The position numbers and the translations under genes were made by a program. This document shows, in pieces, positions 34,457 through 46,427 of a DNA stretch of 64,000 nt. Every line of letters begins with the position of its first letter. Position 1 is the first letter of the stretch. The DNA comes from Drosophila miranda (Eukaryota; Arthropoda; Insecta; Diptera; Drosophilidae), in contig NW_022881614.1 in assembly GCF_003369915.1 (NCBI RefSeq), forward strand, positions 28,155,326 to 28,219,325, written 5' to 3'. Below the pieces are notes generated by a model. The model was given only the letters and a program-made list of their open reading frames with translations, made no database searches and had not been told where the DNA came from.

Positions 34457-34503
34457 AGCCCCCACTTCGATGTGCGCCGGTGCGACGTTCTTGCTGTTTG
34501 GGG
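34457..34503. repeat. Inverted 47-bp copy inserted in Gpo2
   Basis: The plus strand here reads agcccccacttcgatgtgcg and onward, the reverse complement of 34122-34168. The insertion, with a 2-bp loss at the junction, keeps the frame but destroys the NATGPF-type motif of the dehydrogenase. Confidence 0.9.
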
Positions 34504-35308
34504 TGGCATTTATGACAATCTTCGCCCTTATCTTGTAGAACTTGCCCGTCAGCTGGTCAACGGCCTTGGCGCCGCCAGTATATCCATCCTTGTTCTTGAT
34601 CAGATTTTCGACTTTCATGTGGTTGCAGATGTCTGCTCCGTAGCGGGCCGACGTCAATGCCACTGAGAGGCACATGCGGGCATCGTCATACTGCTTCTCG
34701 TAGAAGATAAAGGCTCCAAAGAGATCCCCTCTTCGCATTATTGGAAATATATCCACAGCCTCCTCGGCGCTGACATACTGGAAGCTCTTTGTTCCCTTAG
34801 GAGCCAGCATGTGGTACAAGCTTAGCTCCAGGTAGTAGAGGGGGGCCTGCCACCAGTGATGTATTGGAAGCATGATTGGCACTGGCTGGGTGAGATGCGG
34901 CGCCAGATTCCCAATGCTGCTTCGGTCCATCAGAGAGCTCTGCACGCGCCGAAAGGCGGCACGATCGAAACGCCTTATCGCCTGTTCCAAGTCCCTGAAG
35001 GCGCCGTGCAACAGCTTGCTGGACTTGGAAGAAGTGCCGCTGCCAAAGTCGTCGGCCTCGACTAGGGCCGTTTTAAGGCCCCGCGTGGCCGCATCCAGGG
35101 CGCAACCGGCTCCTACTGCGCCGCCGCCAATGATGAGGACATCGTACATGTTCGATTTGAAGGCGTCCAGGCAAAACTTGCGCGTGGGCAGTTCCCGCTT
35201 CATCTGTGGAATCTGCTCCACTCCGTTGGACATATCATCATATGAAAAATTGCTGTTGACCAGCTTGGAGCTGCCAAACATCACTGCCATCTGCAGGATC
35301 TTGGCCAT

Positions 35309-35889
35309 TGTGGGGAATGTTCTAGATCTGTCTGGGTTGGCGCCGGTCTACTTCCCTTCGGTTGAGAATATCCACTTGCAGCAGCTGAAATTTAGATATT
35401 TAAAATATTGAATTTTTAAATGGTTTCTCCCAGATGAACTAACAAATAAAACTAAATAAGTTTTTCATTTCTTTTTTTCAAAATCTGTTCAACGTACACA
35501 CACATATTAGATGTTTTATTTTTTTATTTGGTTTTCGTTTTGTGTCGCAAAGTTAGAATATCATTAATAACAGAGCTCAAGCCAAGCCCACCGCCTGAAG
35601 GAATTACAAAGAGTAAGAGTACAAAAGAAGGTCAAATGCTAAAAAAACATCCAGCAGAATTATCTTTAAAACTTAGGAGAAATGTACTATAAAAAATCAC
35701 TACGCCCTGCTTTTGCTCCTGTCCATGCAATCATCGGATCCCATTCCATTAACTAATCCTCTACAAGCGTCCGGGTCCAGACCGAGTGTGATTTGTAGAT
35801 TGCGTGTATACCTAACTAAGTGGTAAGTGGGAGGAACGCGCGGCCGTTCCACTGAAGCAGGCGTAGTCTCTTCTGGCTCCTAATGTCTT
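35309..35889. other. Intergenic region, 3' UTR of Cyt-b5
   Basis: AT-rich sequence between the Gpo2 start and the Cyt-b5 stop, including T-rich stretches at about 35470-35530 that on the minus strand give AATAAA-like signals. No other gene seen. Confidence 0.5.
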
Positions 35890-37095
35890 CTACTGCTGCT
35901 TGGCACTGCCGAAGAAGTACTTGTAGAAGAGGGTGGCCACCAGGCACAGGACCAGGGGCAGCAGCCACGTCTTCATCGAGCTCTCCTCGTTCTGCGTGTC
36001 CGTGCTCCAGGTGGGCTCAGACTTCTGCGCTACGCTGGTGCGTTCGCACTCCACCAGCTCTCCGATTTTGTACTTTGTCATCATTTCACGGGCATCGTTG
36101 CTGTGTCCCACATCCTCAAAATTCTCTGTGGCATCTTTGCCGGCTTGCTCGATTAGCACTTCCTCGCCGCCGGGATGCTGCAAAAGGAACGGAAAAGAAA
36201 GGAAAATAAATATTCGCATACATCATCGTTGCTGGTATTGATATGCTGGCCAAATATGCTAATGAATGACCCTGAAAGAATACACCCACAAGTAACGAAA
36301 AAAGGGAACACAAACAGCGAAGATCACGGTGATCGGGCGAATGTTTAAAACATGACCGACTAGTGGTTGTTTCGTTTCCTGGGAGCGGCTGCGGCAGACA
36401 TTGGAATTAGAAATTAAACTGAAGTGCGAAGCATTGTCATCCACACTATTACTATTTTCAAGCCACAAAATGCAGCGTCATCGTTAGTTTGAGGTTCTAG
36501 CCAGCTTATCAAGAGTGCACGAAGCAATCTCAATGATATCAGTGGGGGCGAGGCGGTTTCTTAGACCTGCTTCATCGGGGTGATGGAGTAAAGCAAATGA
36601 TATGATATTACACCCAATAACAATGGTATTGCGTAGGAATTGTCTACCCACCCAAATGAGATGCAAATGCGGACCCAGGTTTTGCTTAACATTTGGCTAC
36701 ATATACCCATGTGCGCGTACAATACATATGTATGTACATATGTATCCACGTACATAGTTATGAATATTGTGAGCGGATAGTTTCTCAACTCGAAGCGTTG
36801 AGCGACTTAAACAGACAAAGCGGAAGGCAACAGCAGTTTCGACAGCTAAAAGGGGGCTCGGATAGATGTGGTGGAGCAGAGAAAAAGCAACGTGCCGATG
36901 TCTACTAGAAATTTCTAGTATTATAATCGTCGACGTGTACCAATCTTGTTGTTGTGACCCCAGTCGATTTCTCACCTCGTTCAAAAACGCCGTGACATCG
37001 TACACACTGTTGTGGATGAGCAGCCAGGTATCCTTGTTGGTGTTGTGCTTTGCAACATCGGCCCGCGTAAAACTTTTCTTACCATCGCCAGACAT
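35890..37095 (-). CDS. Cyt-b5: Cyt-b5, ER cytochrome b5
   Basis: Exon 1 is 37095-36976 and exon 2 is 36177-35890, with a GT-AG intron of 798 bp; the joined frame encodes 135 residues. The junction restores the haem-binding motif FLNE-HPGGEE (first haem histidine), and the second haem ligand is in [12 protein letters not shown]. The C-terminal anchor [19 protein letters not shown] is a single transmembrane segment with a short polar tail, so this is a tail-anchored ER protein, a possible client of Asna1. It passes electrons to desaturases and P450s. No lesion visible. Confidence 0.95.
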
Positions 37096-37359
37096 GTTGA
37101 ATGTTGATCACTTGTTGATTTGATTGTTACTACGCGTTGCGTTGCGTTTAATTGTTAATCATTCGAGCTAGTGATGTAAAAAAACATCGATTTTTTTCTG
37201 CCGATGTTTACTGATGTTATCCGATGTTTTTGCTGCTAACGATGTTGAGTGATGCATTGATGTTTTGCAAAACATCGGTAGTTTAATTTCATATCATTGC
37301 GTATTTGTCGTCTGTAAGCAGCAACACAGCAATGACGTAAACATATTTGACTTAAAATG

Positions 37360-37500
37360 TGTTAAAGTTATTTTATTTGTAAGACAGCAGAAGATCAGTA
37401 TACAGAATTATATGTGCTTCCGAGTAACATACGCAAGAGACAGACGCCAAAAGAAGAATATCGATATGAGAATGAGAATGAGATATGAGCATGATATGCT
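37360..37500 (-). repeat. Copia-like 3' LTR, truncated
   Basis: Matches about the first 110-140 bp of the LTR at 41697 (plus-strand order), then runs into the RNase H frame. The U3 start is missing. Confidence 0.75.
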
Positions 37501-38129
37501 ATCATCTCATCGGTTGGCAGATACGCAATGTTGACTTCACCTCTCTTGAGAACCTCTCGAATATGATGTATCTTGACGTCGATGTGCTTTGTACGTGCAT
37601 GAAACATGGGGTTTCTAGCAAGCTGCTGTGCTCCAATGTTGTCGCCGTACATCTGAATAGCTGACTCCTTGGACATCAGCTTCAAGTCAATCAGTAGGCT
37701 GCGAAAGTATATCGCCTCTTTTGCTGCAGATGATAAGGCTATGTACTCTGCCTCCGTGGAACTGAGGGCAACCGTCGATTGCTTTCTTGACTCCCAAGAA
37801 ACCGCTCCTCCTGCCAACATGCATACATAGCCAGTGAATGACTTTCGGTTCGTCATATCACTTGCCCAATCTGCATCAACAAAACACTCAATTGCCTTTC
37901 CTTGCTTTGTGTAGCATATCTCCCAGTCGATAGTTTTTGCCAAATATCGAAGGATGTGCTTGGCTGCCGCTTCATGCTCGGAATGGGGATCCTTGTTACG
38001 TTGTGCTAATTTGTTCACCGAATGCGCAATGTCCGGACGAGTCATAACAGCAAGATAAGATAACTCTCCAATTAGCTTTTGGAACGATGTGATGTCGACC
38101 CTGCGGCAGTCCTCTTTGTTGCATGCCAC
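37395..38129 (-). pseudogene. Copia-like RNase H region
   Basis: 244 codons with KLIGELSYLAVMTRPDIAHS, the RNase H residues in CFVDADWASDMTNRKS and ALSSTEAEYIALSSAAKEA, and KHIDVKIHHIREVL, all standard for the C-terminus of copia Pol. It is joined to the LTR after AYLPTDEMIA by a deletion, so the protein end is artificial. The frame differs from the RT frame upstream. Confidence 0.85.
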
Positions 38130-38173
38130 CTGGTAACCAGCTTAAAGAGGCGTGGACGTCTGTCGACAATCTT

Positions 38174-40972
38174 TCAAATTGTACTGTTCGAGCAACGGAA
38201 GTTGCTGATTGAAATCGCACCCGTACTGCCTTCACGTTTCACCTCAATACCTAAAAAGTATTGCATAGGCCCGATGTCAACCACATCAAATTCTGCTGCG
38301 ATCTTTATCTTGATATCAGATATATCATCTAGTTCCTTGCACGCCAAAATAATGTCATCTACGTAGACAGCTATTAGACACATATTTTTACCTGGCTTAC
38401 AATACAGACATGGTTCGTTGACAGTCGGTATAAAACCAATGCGTCTCAGCGTTGCATCCAACGTAGAGTTCCACACTCTTCCTGATTGTTTTAGGCCATA
38501 TATACTTTTGTGAAGCCTCAAAACGTGATTTGGGTGAACTTCGCTGATGAAGCCCTCAGGTTGTCTCATAAAAACCTCATCTTCCAATTCGCCGTTGAGA
38601 TACGCCGTGACAACATCCATTTGATGTAGGTGGAGACCATGTTCGACTGCAAGTGCAATTATCAACCTGATAGTTGCGTGGCGTACAACTGGTGCAAATG
38701 TTTCCTTGTAGTCGATCCCGTAGCGTTGGCTACAACCTTTCGCCACCAGACGTGATTTGAGCCTGTTCACGCTTCCATCCGGATTGGACTTAACTGCGTA
38801 AGCCCATCTGCATCCAATGGACTTTTTCCCACTAGGCAATTTAGTAAGCGACCACGTGCCGTTCTTCACGAGAGATTCGTACTCGTCCTTCATTGATGCT
38901 TTCCATATCTCGCCTCCAGTAGACCGTTCAGCTTGTGCGTAGTTTTGTGGAACTTGTACGTCTGCTGCCAGTATCGCATTGAGCATATGATACTGCTTCC
39001 TTGGTCGTCCTGGTTTGCCCGTCCGTACTACGGTTGGGCGTCCTGGTCCTCTTATTGGTTCTGGAATTACAAGAATGTCATTACTAGACCTAATCTCCTC
39101 CTGATTTTCTGGCTCATTTTCTGGATCTTTAAATTGCTCGCTATCCATTTCGGGTTCAGAGTCCTGGTTTTGTTGAACCTCAATTGATGCCATGTCATTG
39201 GAACATGATGCATCTAGTTTGCCCCCTTCAGGTTCTACAAAAATGACATCCCTACTCTCTACGAGTTTCCTGGTTTCTTTACTGACCAAACGGTATGCTT
39301 TGGCTGTATCCGAGTAGCCCACCATTATATTCTCTAAGCCTTTCTGTGCGAACTTTGATTTCTTTGTTTTATCTAGAGCTATCGCTACTGAGCCAAAAAC
39401 TCTTAAATGCGATACCACTGGCTTTCTACCTGTCCATGTTTCAAAAGGTGTCACCCCACTCAAGCAGCTGCTTGCCACTCTATTTCGCAAATACGTGGCA
39501 GTTCGAATCGCTTTTGCCCAATAGCATTCACTTAACCCAGCATGCAGCAGCATACTTCTTGCCATTTCTACCAATGTTCTGTTGGCCCTTTCTGCAACTC
39601 CGTTTTGTTGAGGTGTATATGGCACTGTTAAGTTTCGCTTTATTCCATTTTGGTTTAGGTAATTATCAAAAACGTTTGATATGTATTCTCGGCCATTGTC
39701 GCTTCGTAAAACCTTGACTTTTCTCCCAGCCTCGAAAACCTGATCTTTGGTTTTTAGGAAACTTACTGATACATATCTTGAACAATCATCAATAAATGTG
39801 GCGAAATATCGATTGCCTCCCATTGACTGCTTTTGCATTGGACCGCATACATCAGTATATATTAAGTCTAGAACGCCCTTTGACCTGTTTGTGCTCGATT
39901 GAAATGGTTGCACGCAAATTTTACTTTTTGCGCATGTTGCACACACTTGTTTTGGCTTGTATATGCCCTTGAGACCTATTACCATCTCCTTGTTAACCAT
40001 TTCCTTTAATGCGTCAAAATGTACGTGGCCGAACCTATTGTGCCATTTGAATGCATATGCCTCAACATTTACAATGTTCATACACTTTTCCTGATTGTCC
40101 TGAAACATAAACAATCCATTTTCCAGATGTGCCTTTATACCTATTTTTCCGTTTTCAAAAATCATCGCTTGATTTTTCTCAAACACAACTTTTTTTCCAT
40201 GTTTTAATAGTTTTGTAACCGATATAAAATTGTACTGCAAATCTGGTACCAAGATAACCTTTTCCAGCGTAACGGATCTATCACCGAACTTTACTTGAAC
40301 AGTTCCATGCCCTTCAGCAATAAGTGATTTACCGCCGGCTAAAAATACTTTTTGATTATCTTCCGTGAACGACACAAAGCGTTCCTTGTCACAACATAGA
40401 TGCGCCGTTGCGCCACTGTCTATGAACCATGCATTTAACATCTGGTCATTTGGCTTAGCTAAACTTAGGATTGGTACATATTTTTCTGGTTCCACTTTGG
40501 CATATTCGGTTACGCAAAGCATTGTACCCAATCTTTCCCCGCTTTTACTGTTTGCGCCCTTGTTGTTTGCTCCTTCCTGCTTGCTTTTAGCACGGCATTC
40601 CGATTTAAAATGCCCTTCCTTTCCGCACTTAAAACACTTTTTGCCCTTCTTAAAGTTTTTCTTAAAATTGTTGTTGTCATAACTGACGTGTAGTTCCGCG
40701 CTACTTGTAATTTCCTTGCTAGTGCTATCTTCCTGCCTATTCGCTTCTTCAGAAATTTTTATTTTTATCATGCTCAAGCTCGGCAAATCATCTCGCGTCT
40801 CAATCGCAACAACAAAACTTTCATACGATTTAGGCAAACCATTTAGCAACACAACTGATAAGATCTTTTCATCAACCTTTATGTTGACCTCTGCTAAAGC
40901 CTCGTGTACCACCTGGAATTTCCGCAAATATTCCTGTGCACTTATACCATCCGACATTTTTAACGTCAACAA
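38174..40972 (-). pseudogene. Copia-like Gag-Pol (Gag, protease, integrase, RT)
   Basis: 932 codons. In order: the Gag C-terminal half, a CCHC knuckle CFKCGKEGHFKSEC, protease WFIDSGATAHLCC, integrase zinc finger (HNRFGHVHFDAL ... CATCAKSKIC) and catalytic D...D...E (IYTDVCGPM, FIDDCSRY, TPQQNGVAERANRTL), then RT with the catalytic YVDDIILAC. Between FLKTKDQVFEAG and KVKVLRSDNGREY the integrase looks about 20-30 residues short compared with copia, an in-frame deletion. The frame is lost after FLGIEVKREG. Confidence 0.85.
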
Positions 40973-41156
40973 TTGTTTGATCCTTTAGTTCAAAAGCTGC
41001 ACGTTGCTCATTTGTTGCACTTTCACTAAGCTCAATTTTACCACTGACGATTGGCCACAAATCATTTTGTATGAGAACACTTCTCATCAAAACTTCCCAT
41101 GTGCTATAATTGTTTTCGTCCAGCTTCTCAATATTGAAATTCATATTTCCACTCAT
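40872..41156 (-). pseudogene. Copia-like Gag N-terminus
   Basis: It starts MSGNMNFNIEKLDENNYSTW, the usual copia Gag opening (L-x-E-N-N-Y-x-x-W). After AAFELKDQ the frame runs out of Gag similarity; a deletion and frameshift near 40960 separate it from the rest of Gag. Confidence 0.8.
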
Positions 41157-41696
41157 TTTTTATACTTATTGTCCCACAGTGCAAAATTTGTAACTGTCGA
41201 TCGTCTCATGCACAAAGCAACTACGACGACAATACTGTTGTCCGTGTCTTTCTTTTGTTTTTTCGTTTTCTCTTAAGTATCCCTCCGAGTTGCTATTTAC
41301 ACACACACACTCGGGATTTTCTAAGGCTTGGTATACACACTTTTGGGTATACACACTCGCGGTTTTGTGCGGCTTGGCATACGCACTTTTTGGTATACAC
41401 ACTTGAGTCTCCGTTCGCTTTTGTGTTTCTTGATCCGTTGGGACTGCTTCATTTTGAACTTTAAACCACGGCAACGGTCCGATTCGCTGCAAAATTCTAA
41501 TCAAAAAAACATAATGCGAATCTCCGTTGAATTTGTTCAACTTGTTCTTTTGCCTTTCTATGTACACACATACACTAATGAGTCTATGCCATTTTTTTTA
41601 GCACTGCTTTTCACTAAGCACCAAACAATGTTTATTGTTTCTCACTGTTTCTGTTTTATACTGTTTCTGGGTGAATTGGTGTCTGGGCCCATAACC

Positions 41697-41899
41697 TGTT
41701 AAAGTTATTTTATTTGTAAGACAGCAGAAGATCAGTATGCAGAATTATATGTGCTTCCGAGTAACATACGCAAGAGACAGACGCCGAAAGAAGAATATCG
41801 ATATGAGAACATCAATATGAGAACATCGATATGCAGCAGGGCACATGCGCAGTGTTGTTAAAGATCAATATCTAATTATCGTGGCGGTCACTTTGAACA
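41697..41899 (-). repeat. Copia-like 5' LTR
   Basis: The plus strand runs TGTTAAAG to TTTGAACA, about 203 bp. The right end is inferred from the CA dinucleotide and is not confirmed by a second full LTR. Confidence 0.65.
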
Positions 41900-42002
41900 A
41901 AATGAATCAAATTTACTATAGATGGTATACATATCTTTAAATCGACATCGACATCGATGTTTTCATTCAAATTTACATCACTATTGTTAATCATTCGATT
42001 TG

Positions 42003-42230
42003 AAAAATCTCATTTGAAAAATATACCGTAAATATACTGACGAATTCAAGTTCTATTTTACATATTCCTCGTTTTTGATCTTCCGTGAAATATTACTAGC
42101 TAGATAGAATATTTAGCCATGCCATCATAATTTTATACGATTGATGAACCAATTTTCTAGTTAACTGGTGTATTCTTAATACTTTCTTTTATTGCATTTT
42201 GCTTAAAAAGAAGTTTTAGCAAAAATGGGC
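42003..42230 (-). repeat. Short interspersed repeat, copy R1 (inverted to L2)
   Basis: The reverse complement matches 31195-31420, including acggaagatcaaaaacgag and gtaaaatagaacttgaatt. It lies directly right of the hAT-like unit. Confidence 0.7.
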
Positions 42231-42289
42231 AAACAAAAAAAAAAAAACGAAAGTGACCGCGGACTTGTCCCTAAAATATACGGTCTGAC

Positions 42290-42620
42290 CCTCAGAAATA
42301 TACCGAAATATACCGTAAAAATCCTGACGATTTTTAGCTCTACTATACCTATTCTTAGTTTTTGATATTCCGTTGAATAATACTATCTATATAGAAAATT
42401 AAACCATGCCCACTCAATTTTTTACGATTAATGAATCAATTTTCTACTTGATTGACTTAATTTAAATAATAGCTTTTATAACGTTGAAAATGAAATTTAA
42501 TAGATTGATGAAACTGGCAAAATATTTTATTATATACCGATATACCGTAAATATACCGTCGGTTCAATTTTGACCTAAAAAAATACCGAAAAGTATTAAA
42601 AATTCAGATCTCTCAGATTA
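42290..42620 (-). repeat. Short interspersed repeat, copy R2 (diverged)
   Basis: Same family by the order of motifs (ataccgaaatataccgtaaa, tttttgatattccgttgaat, atgcccactcaattttttac), with many differences from R1. Confidence 0.55.
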
Positions 42621-42639
42621 ACTACTTTCAAGTACCAGC

Positions 42640-44800
42640 ATTGTATTGTACTTTGACTAAACCAGGGCTTACAAATTAATGTCCCCTGCAACATTATGCA
42701 TGGAATAAGTCTCATTGTTACTTTACCCGATTCAAGTTCGGCTATCGATACTATCGACTGGATACGCGCCAAATAGAAATTGTTTGAAAGTGAATGAGCG
42801 ACAGGGATTTAAATGCAATCCATTGGAATAAATGATGCACTAAAGTGCGATTTAAGATAGCGAAAATTCAAAAATCCTGCGTCGGCACGACGGTGTCTTT
42901 TTGTACCAAGTGGAATAGATCCCGAGACGACGACAAAAACACGATATCTTTCCCCTGAACTGCTCTTAAATTCAAGTTTTAGGTAATTGTTTCCGTTCAT
43001 GATCGGAAATCAAATTACCCGATTTCGATATTTGATTTGACTTAAAATAAGGTTTAAGCTAAAAAGGTCAACACATCTAGCATCGAACTAGTTCCACTGT
43101 ACCAAACTATAACGGTTAACTTTGAACTGCCAAAATCTTACCTTGCTTTGCGCAATCTCAATTATTACATTTAAGCGTACGCCCTGGTTCGCTTATATTT
43201 AGCAAAGGAGACTTCAAAGTCAAACCAAGAGTGGCAAAAGTTACTAAAAATTGCAACGCTGCAGAGGCGTTTTTATAATTACAATTAAAGTTAACAGACA
43301 CTGAACATATTTTGATATCCAACAGTAGAAGCATTTTATATAAATAATTGAGGAGTAGCGAAGCTTTTAAGTTTTTTACAAGGTAAGTAGTGAATTAACC
43401 CATATTACGCAATTTGCTTCCGTGCAAAAACATGGCTGAGACTCTCTTGCTCCACCTTACTCAAATTTCCGGCTTCGATTTTTCACCCTCTGAGGATTTC
43501 TACTGCGTAGTTTGAGTCCCAATCAGGGCGTTTTTTGCCGGATAATACGATTATGTATGCAAATATGTACATATTTTGATACATAGATTTATGTATCAAT
43601 GTGTATTGACCTAGTATCCTGTTTTACCTACCGTAATAAACATTATAATTTCTATCATGGGCAGGACTCATGCGTCAGATCGAATCAAAGCGTAAGCAAC
43701 ATTTGAAGGGAGCAACAAAAATAAAGTCAAGTGTCTTGTGAATTAAAAAGTTTGTTTTTTGTTTTTACAAGTACAATAGCACGCGTTCAACTATACTATC
43801 ATAAAGATCACTTTCTTATCAGCACTTAAAGATTTGAGCCAGCTCTGTGCTGGTAAAACGCTTCCACGCTCGAAAATGATAAAATACTTCAACATAGATA
43901 TCCATGAAAATTTGTTACAATGGTAAAACTTACTTAAAGCTACATAATTACAATGTGCGGGATACTCTTTTACGAGATCAGAAGATCATTCAGTCACAAG
44001 CCAAATTAATATACCCCAGAAATATCACCGGTTACTAAGCATTAAGAATATCGCACAATTTATAATTCATATTTAGCTTATTAAAACACAATCAAGGATA
44101 GTAAATTAGAGTATATGTCACTCGGGGTTGATGGAAACACAAGGAAAAACAAAGTGGGACGGCTCTGTTCCTGATTGCGATCGCCGTTGATCGCTTTCGC
44201 ACACAAAGGGACTAAAAATATCCAGTTCATCGCGGTCGACAGTCAAAGAGTGCAATAAAATGTTATGCCTCATTGCTGCATAATTTTTTACATCTGCTGC
44301 AGGCCGCGGCCCACATTTTTTCGGCGCGACGACGCGACAAATTTGCATTCTCGATCAATCATTAAGTTTGATTGATTCAGCCCATTAAATAAAATTAACT
44401 GGAATGTGGTCCAATAACAAATAAATAAATAATTCAGTAAACAGTAAGCTTGTGTGGTGTGGAGCTGATCGAGATGAGGAGAGAGGATCATGATCTCTTC
44501 GGCATGTCCAAAGTTCTTCTTGTTGCTTTAATTGGAGCCGAGTCCGAGCTTTTAATTAAAGATATGTACATATGTATTTGTGTACATTTATTGCTCGTAA
44601 TTATTGTATAAATTCGTTTTTTTTTAAATGGTACTTTTGCCTTTTCCTCCGAACAGATGTTGCATCCAAAATACATAGATACAACGAACTCTGTTACGGC
44701 TGTATGAAAACGGGGTAGACGGTTGATGTTGGATGCAGTTTTCAGGAAAATAATAATTTACATACATAACTGCATTTTTATATTTATGTATGTATATACA
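42640..44800. other. Non-coding stretch, no gene recognised
   Basis: No reading frame with recognisable domains. A short motif at about 42939-42965 recurs near 26313. From 44118 to 44500 the composition is more GC-rich and could be regulatory sequence, but I cannot support a gene. Confidence 0.45.
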
Positions 44801-44802
44801 TA

Positions 44803-46427
44803 CAGTATGTCTATTAATTGTTTGCAAAATGTAAAAAGGCACATAAGTTTGACTTCAACATGGAAAATATGAGTAAAGGCATAAGTTGGGGGAATTTTTT
44901 TTATTAACTGTTATCAAAATGTGTTTAAGCTGTAGGTATGACGAAAAAAAAGGTCAAAATTCCAAGACAAACGGTAAAGAAATTAAAAAAACAAAAAAGC
45001 GGCATGTATGACTCTGTCTATTAATTCTTTGCAATATGTAAACACTGATTGAAAGAAGACGAAGGAAAAACAAACGGGACATCAAAATCAAAAACGACCA
45101 GACGCGTGCTTTTCTTAAGTCTTCTTTGCAGTCATTCGTTTACAAATTTTCTTGCATTCAGTTCAGATTCTTGTGTTATTTGAAGTTTTAGCAATGCCCG
45201 GTAAACGAACCGAAGATAATCTGATACAATTGGTTTATTTCAATTATGGCAAAGGAAAGACAGCTAAAAAGTTGGCCAAGATGTTCAATATTAAGTTGAG
45301 AACAGTCTATAATATTATTAATCGTGCGGAAAAAGAAAATAGGCTGGAATTGCAGACCTCTACCGGCAGACCAAAGAAGCTTTCTCGGCGGGATTGCTCG
45401 AAAATATTGAAAACCGTGGAAAATAAGCCTCAAACAAGCCTCAGAGAGTTGGTCAATGATATAAAAATTAATCTAAACAAGACCGTTTGCCCTGAGACTG
45501 TGCGAAAAGTTTTAAATGTAAGAAGCCGTTGCTATCCACAGCTAATATTGAGAAACGCTTAAACTTTGCGATATTTAATTTTGGGCCTGGAAAAGTTTGC
45601 CGTATGCCGATTACAGCCCTCCAGTCATAGAACATTGTGCCCACTGTGAAATTTGGCAAGCTTTCAGTGATGGTTTGGGGCTGTATTTCTTCCAAAGGTG
45701 TTGGAGAGCTGCGCATTTTCAATGACATTATGACAAAAGAATTTTATTTGGACATTTTAAAGAATGAATTGACAAAAAGTGCGCAGAATTTTGGCTTCGT
45801 TGATCCCCAGAACACCAGCAAACTTAAATACAAGCTGTACCAGGACAATGATCCAAAGCACAAATCATTCATTTGCCGCACTTGGCTACTTTACAATTGC
45901 AACAAAGTGATTGACACGCCCCCCAGAGTCCGGATCTTAATCCTATCGAGAATTTGTGGGCCTTGTTAAAGAAAAGGGTGGCCAAACGACGCCCCACCTC
46001 AAAAAGTAATTTGATTCTGTGTATAAACGAGGAGTGGCTAAAAATACCCGAATATTATGACATAAATGTCCTAATATCATCGATGTCGCGACGTCTCAGA
46101 GGAGTATTGGATGCTAATGGAGGACACACAAAATATTAGCCAAATAGAGCTGCATCATTTAAAGATATCTTTTTTAAAATTACTGTTTGCATTTTGCAAA
46201 GATTTAATAGACACACGATATTTGCTGTTTTTGTTTAGTTTTTATGAATTTTTTATGTTTTTGTTTCTTTTTCATTTTCTTTTGTTACCTATTTTGTTAA
46301 GAATACACTAAAGAAAACCATTGTATAGGACTGAACATGAAAACAAGTGCCTTTTCTAATAAATAATTATGTTTAAGTTGAACTTGCGTGACTTTTTTCA
46401 TTTTGCAAACAATTAATAGACATACTG
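44803..46427 (+). mobile_element. Tc1-like transposon with IR/DR ends
   Basis: 1,625 bp flanked by TA on both sides (44801-44802, 46428-46429). The outer ends are inverted repeats CAGTATGTCTATTAATTG. A second, inner pair (about 45012-45045 and 46190-46217) carries tgtctattaa(t/a)tctttgc, giving the double-repeat (IR/DR) structure seen in elements such as paris and Minos. A broken transposase lies between them. Confidence 0.85.
45194..46139 (+). pseudogene. Tc1-like transposase remnant
   Basis: The N-terminus (45194-45562) begins MPGKRTEDNLIQLVYFNYGK and has the paired-type helix-turn-helix DNA-binding domain (GKTAKKLAKMFNIKLRTVYN). The catalytic half (45637-45969) has VMVWGCISSKGVGELRI and YQDNDPKHKS, whose D is the second catalytic residue. 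The last part (45954-46139) lies in another frame, after a run of six C at about 45917-45924. The third catalytic residue sits in that shifted part (nucleotides tatcgagaatttgtggg). Sequence with the first catalytic Asp is damaged at 45562-45637. The element cannot make its own transposase. Confidence 0.8.

Larger units (their letters stand above)
33119..35308 (-). pseudogene. Gpo2: Gpo2, mitochondrial FAD glycerol-3-phosphate dehydrogenase, broken
   Basis: One frame of about 730 codons with a TAG at 33695-33697 where the family has Tyr (VK-stop-GVRDYACT). It splits the protein into a 537-residue part and 190 residues with calcium-binding EF-hand-like sequence. The N-terminal part has the FAD motif DVLIIGGGAVGAG. 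A second lesion replaces the conserved Gly-Pro-Phe after NAT (NATGPF-type motif) by 18 foreign residues that come from a 47-bp inverted copy of another part of the gene. The enzyme oxidises glycerol 3-phosphate at the inner mitochondrial membrane. Gpo2 is preferred over Gpo1 because of the neighbours. The start is the first ATG; a further 5' exon is possible. Confidence 0.88.
37360..41899 (-). mobile_element. Copia-like LTR retrotransposon, decayed
   Basis: The two LTR pieces (37360 to about 37500 and 41697-41899) share TGTTAAAGTTATTTTATTTG and the next 110 bp. The 5' LTR on the right is followed on the minus strand by GGTTATGGGCCCAG, the half-tRNA initiator-methionine primer site known from copia. 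The coding order Gag, protease, integrase, reverse transcriptase, RNase H is that of Ty1/copia. The 3' end of pol, the purine tract and the start of the 3' LTR are deleted. Frames are broken in Gag and between RT and RNase H. Confidence 0.87.
37167..41982. mobile_element. hAT-like inverted-repeat unit interrupted by copia
   Basis: The left border TAGTGATGTAAA (37169) and right border TTTACATCACTA (41972-41983) are inverted repeats. Both sides are flanked by the direct repeat attgttaatcattcga (37151-37166 and 41983-41998). The left part has about six copies of GATGTT within 100 bp (37185-37282), like subterminal transposase-binding motifs. No transposase is left. Terminal GTGATGTAAA with subterminal repeats suggests a hAT-type non-autonomous element, but a 16-bp flanking repeat is longer than the usual 8-bp hAT duplication. 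Confidence 0.55.

Noticed and set aside
34160-34666. 168-codon plus-strand frame inside Gpo2
   Set aside because: Shadow of the Gpo2 coding strand. Its only value was to reveal the inverted 47-bp duplication.
44140-44160. 18-bp match cacaaggaaaaacaaagt at about 44140 and 46459 on both sides of the Tc1 element
   Set aside because: Tc1 duplicates only TA; the match is A-rich and the flanks do not align, so it is not a target duplication.
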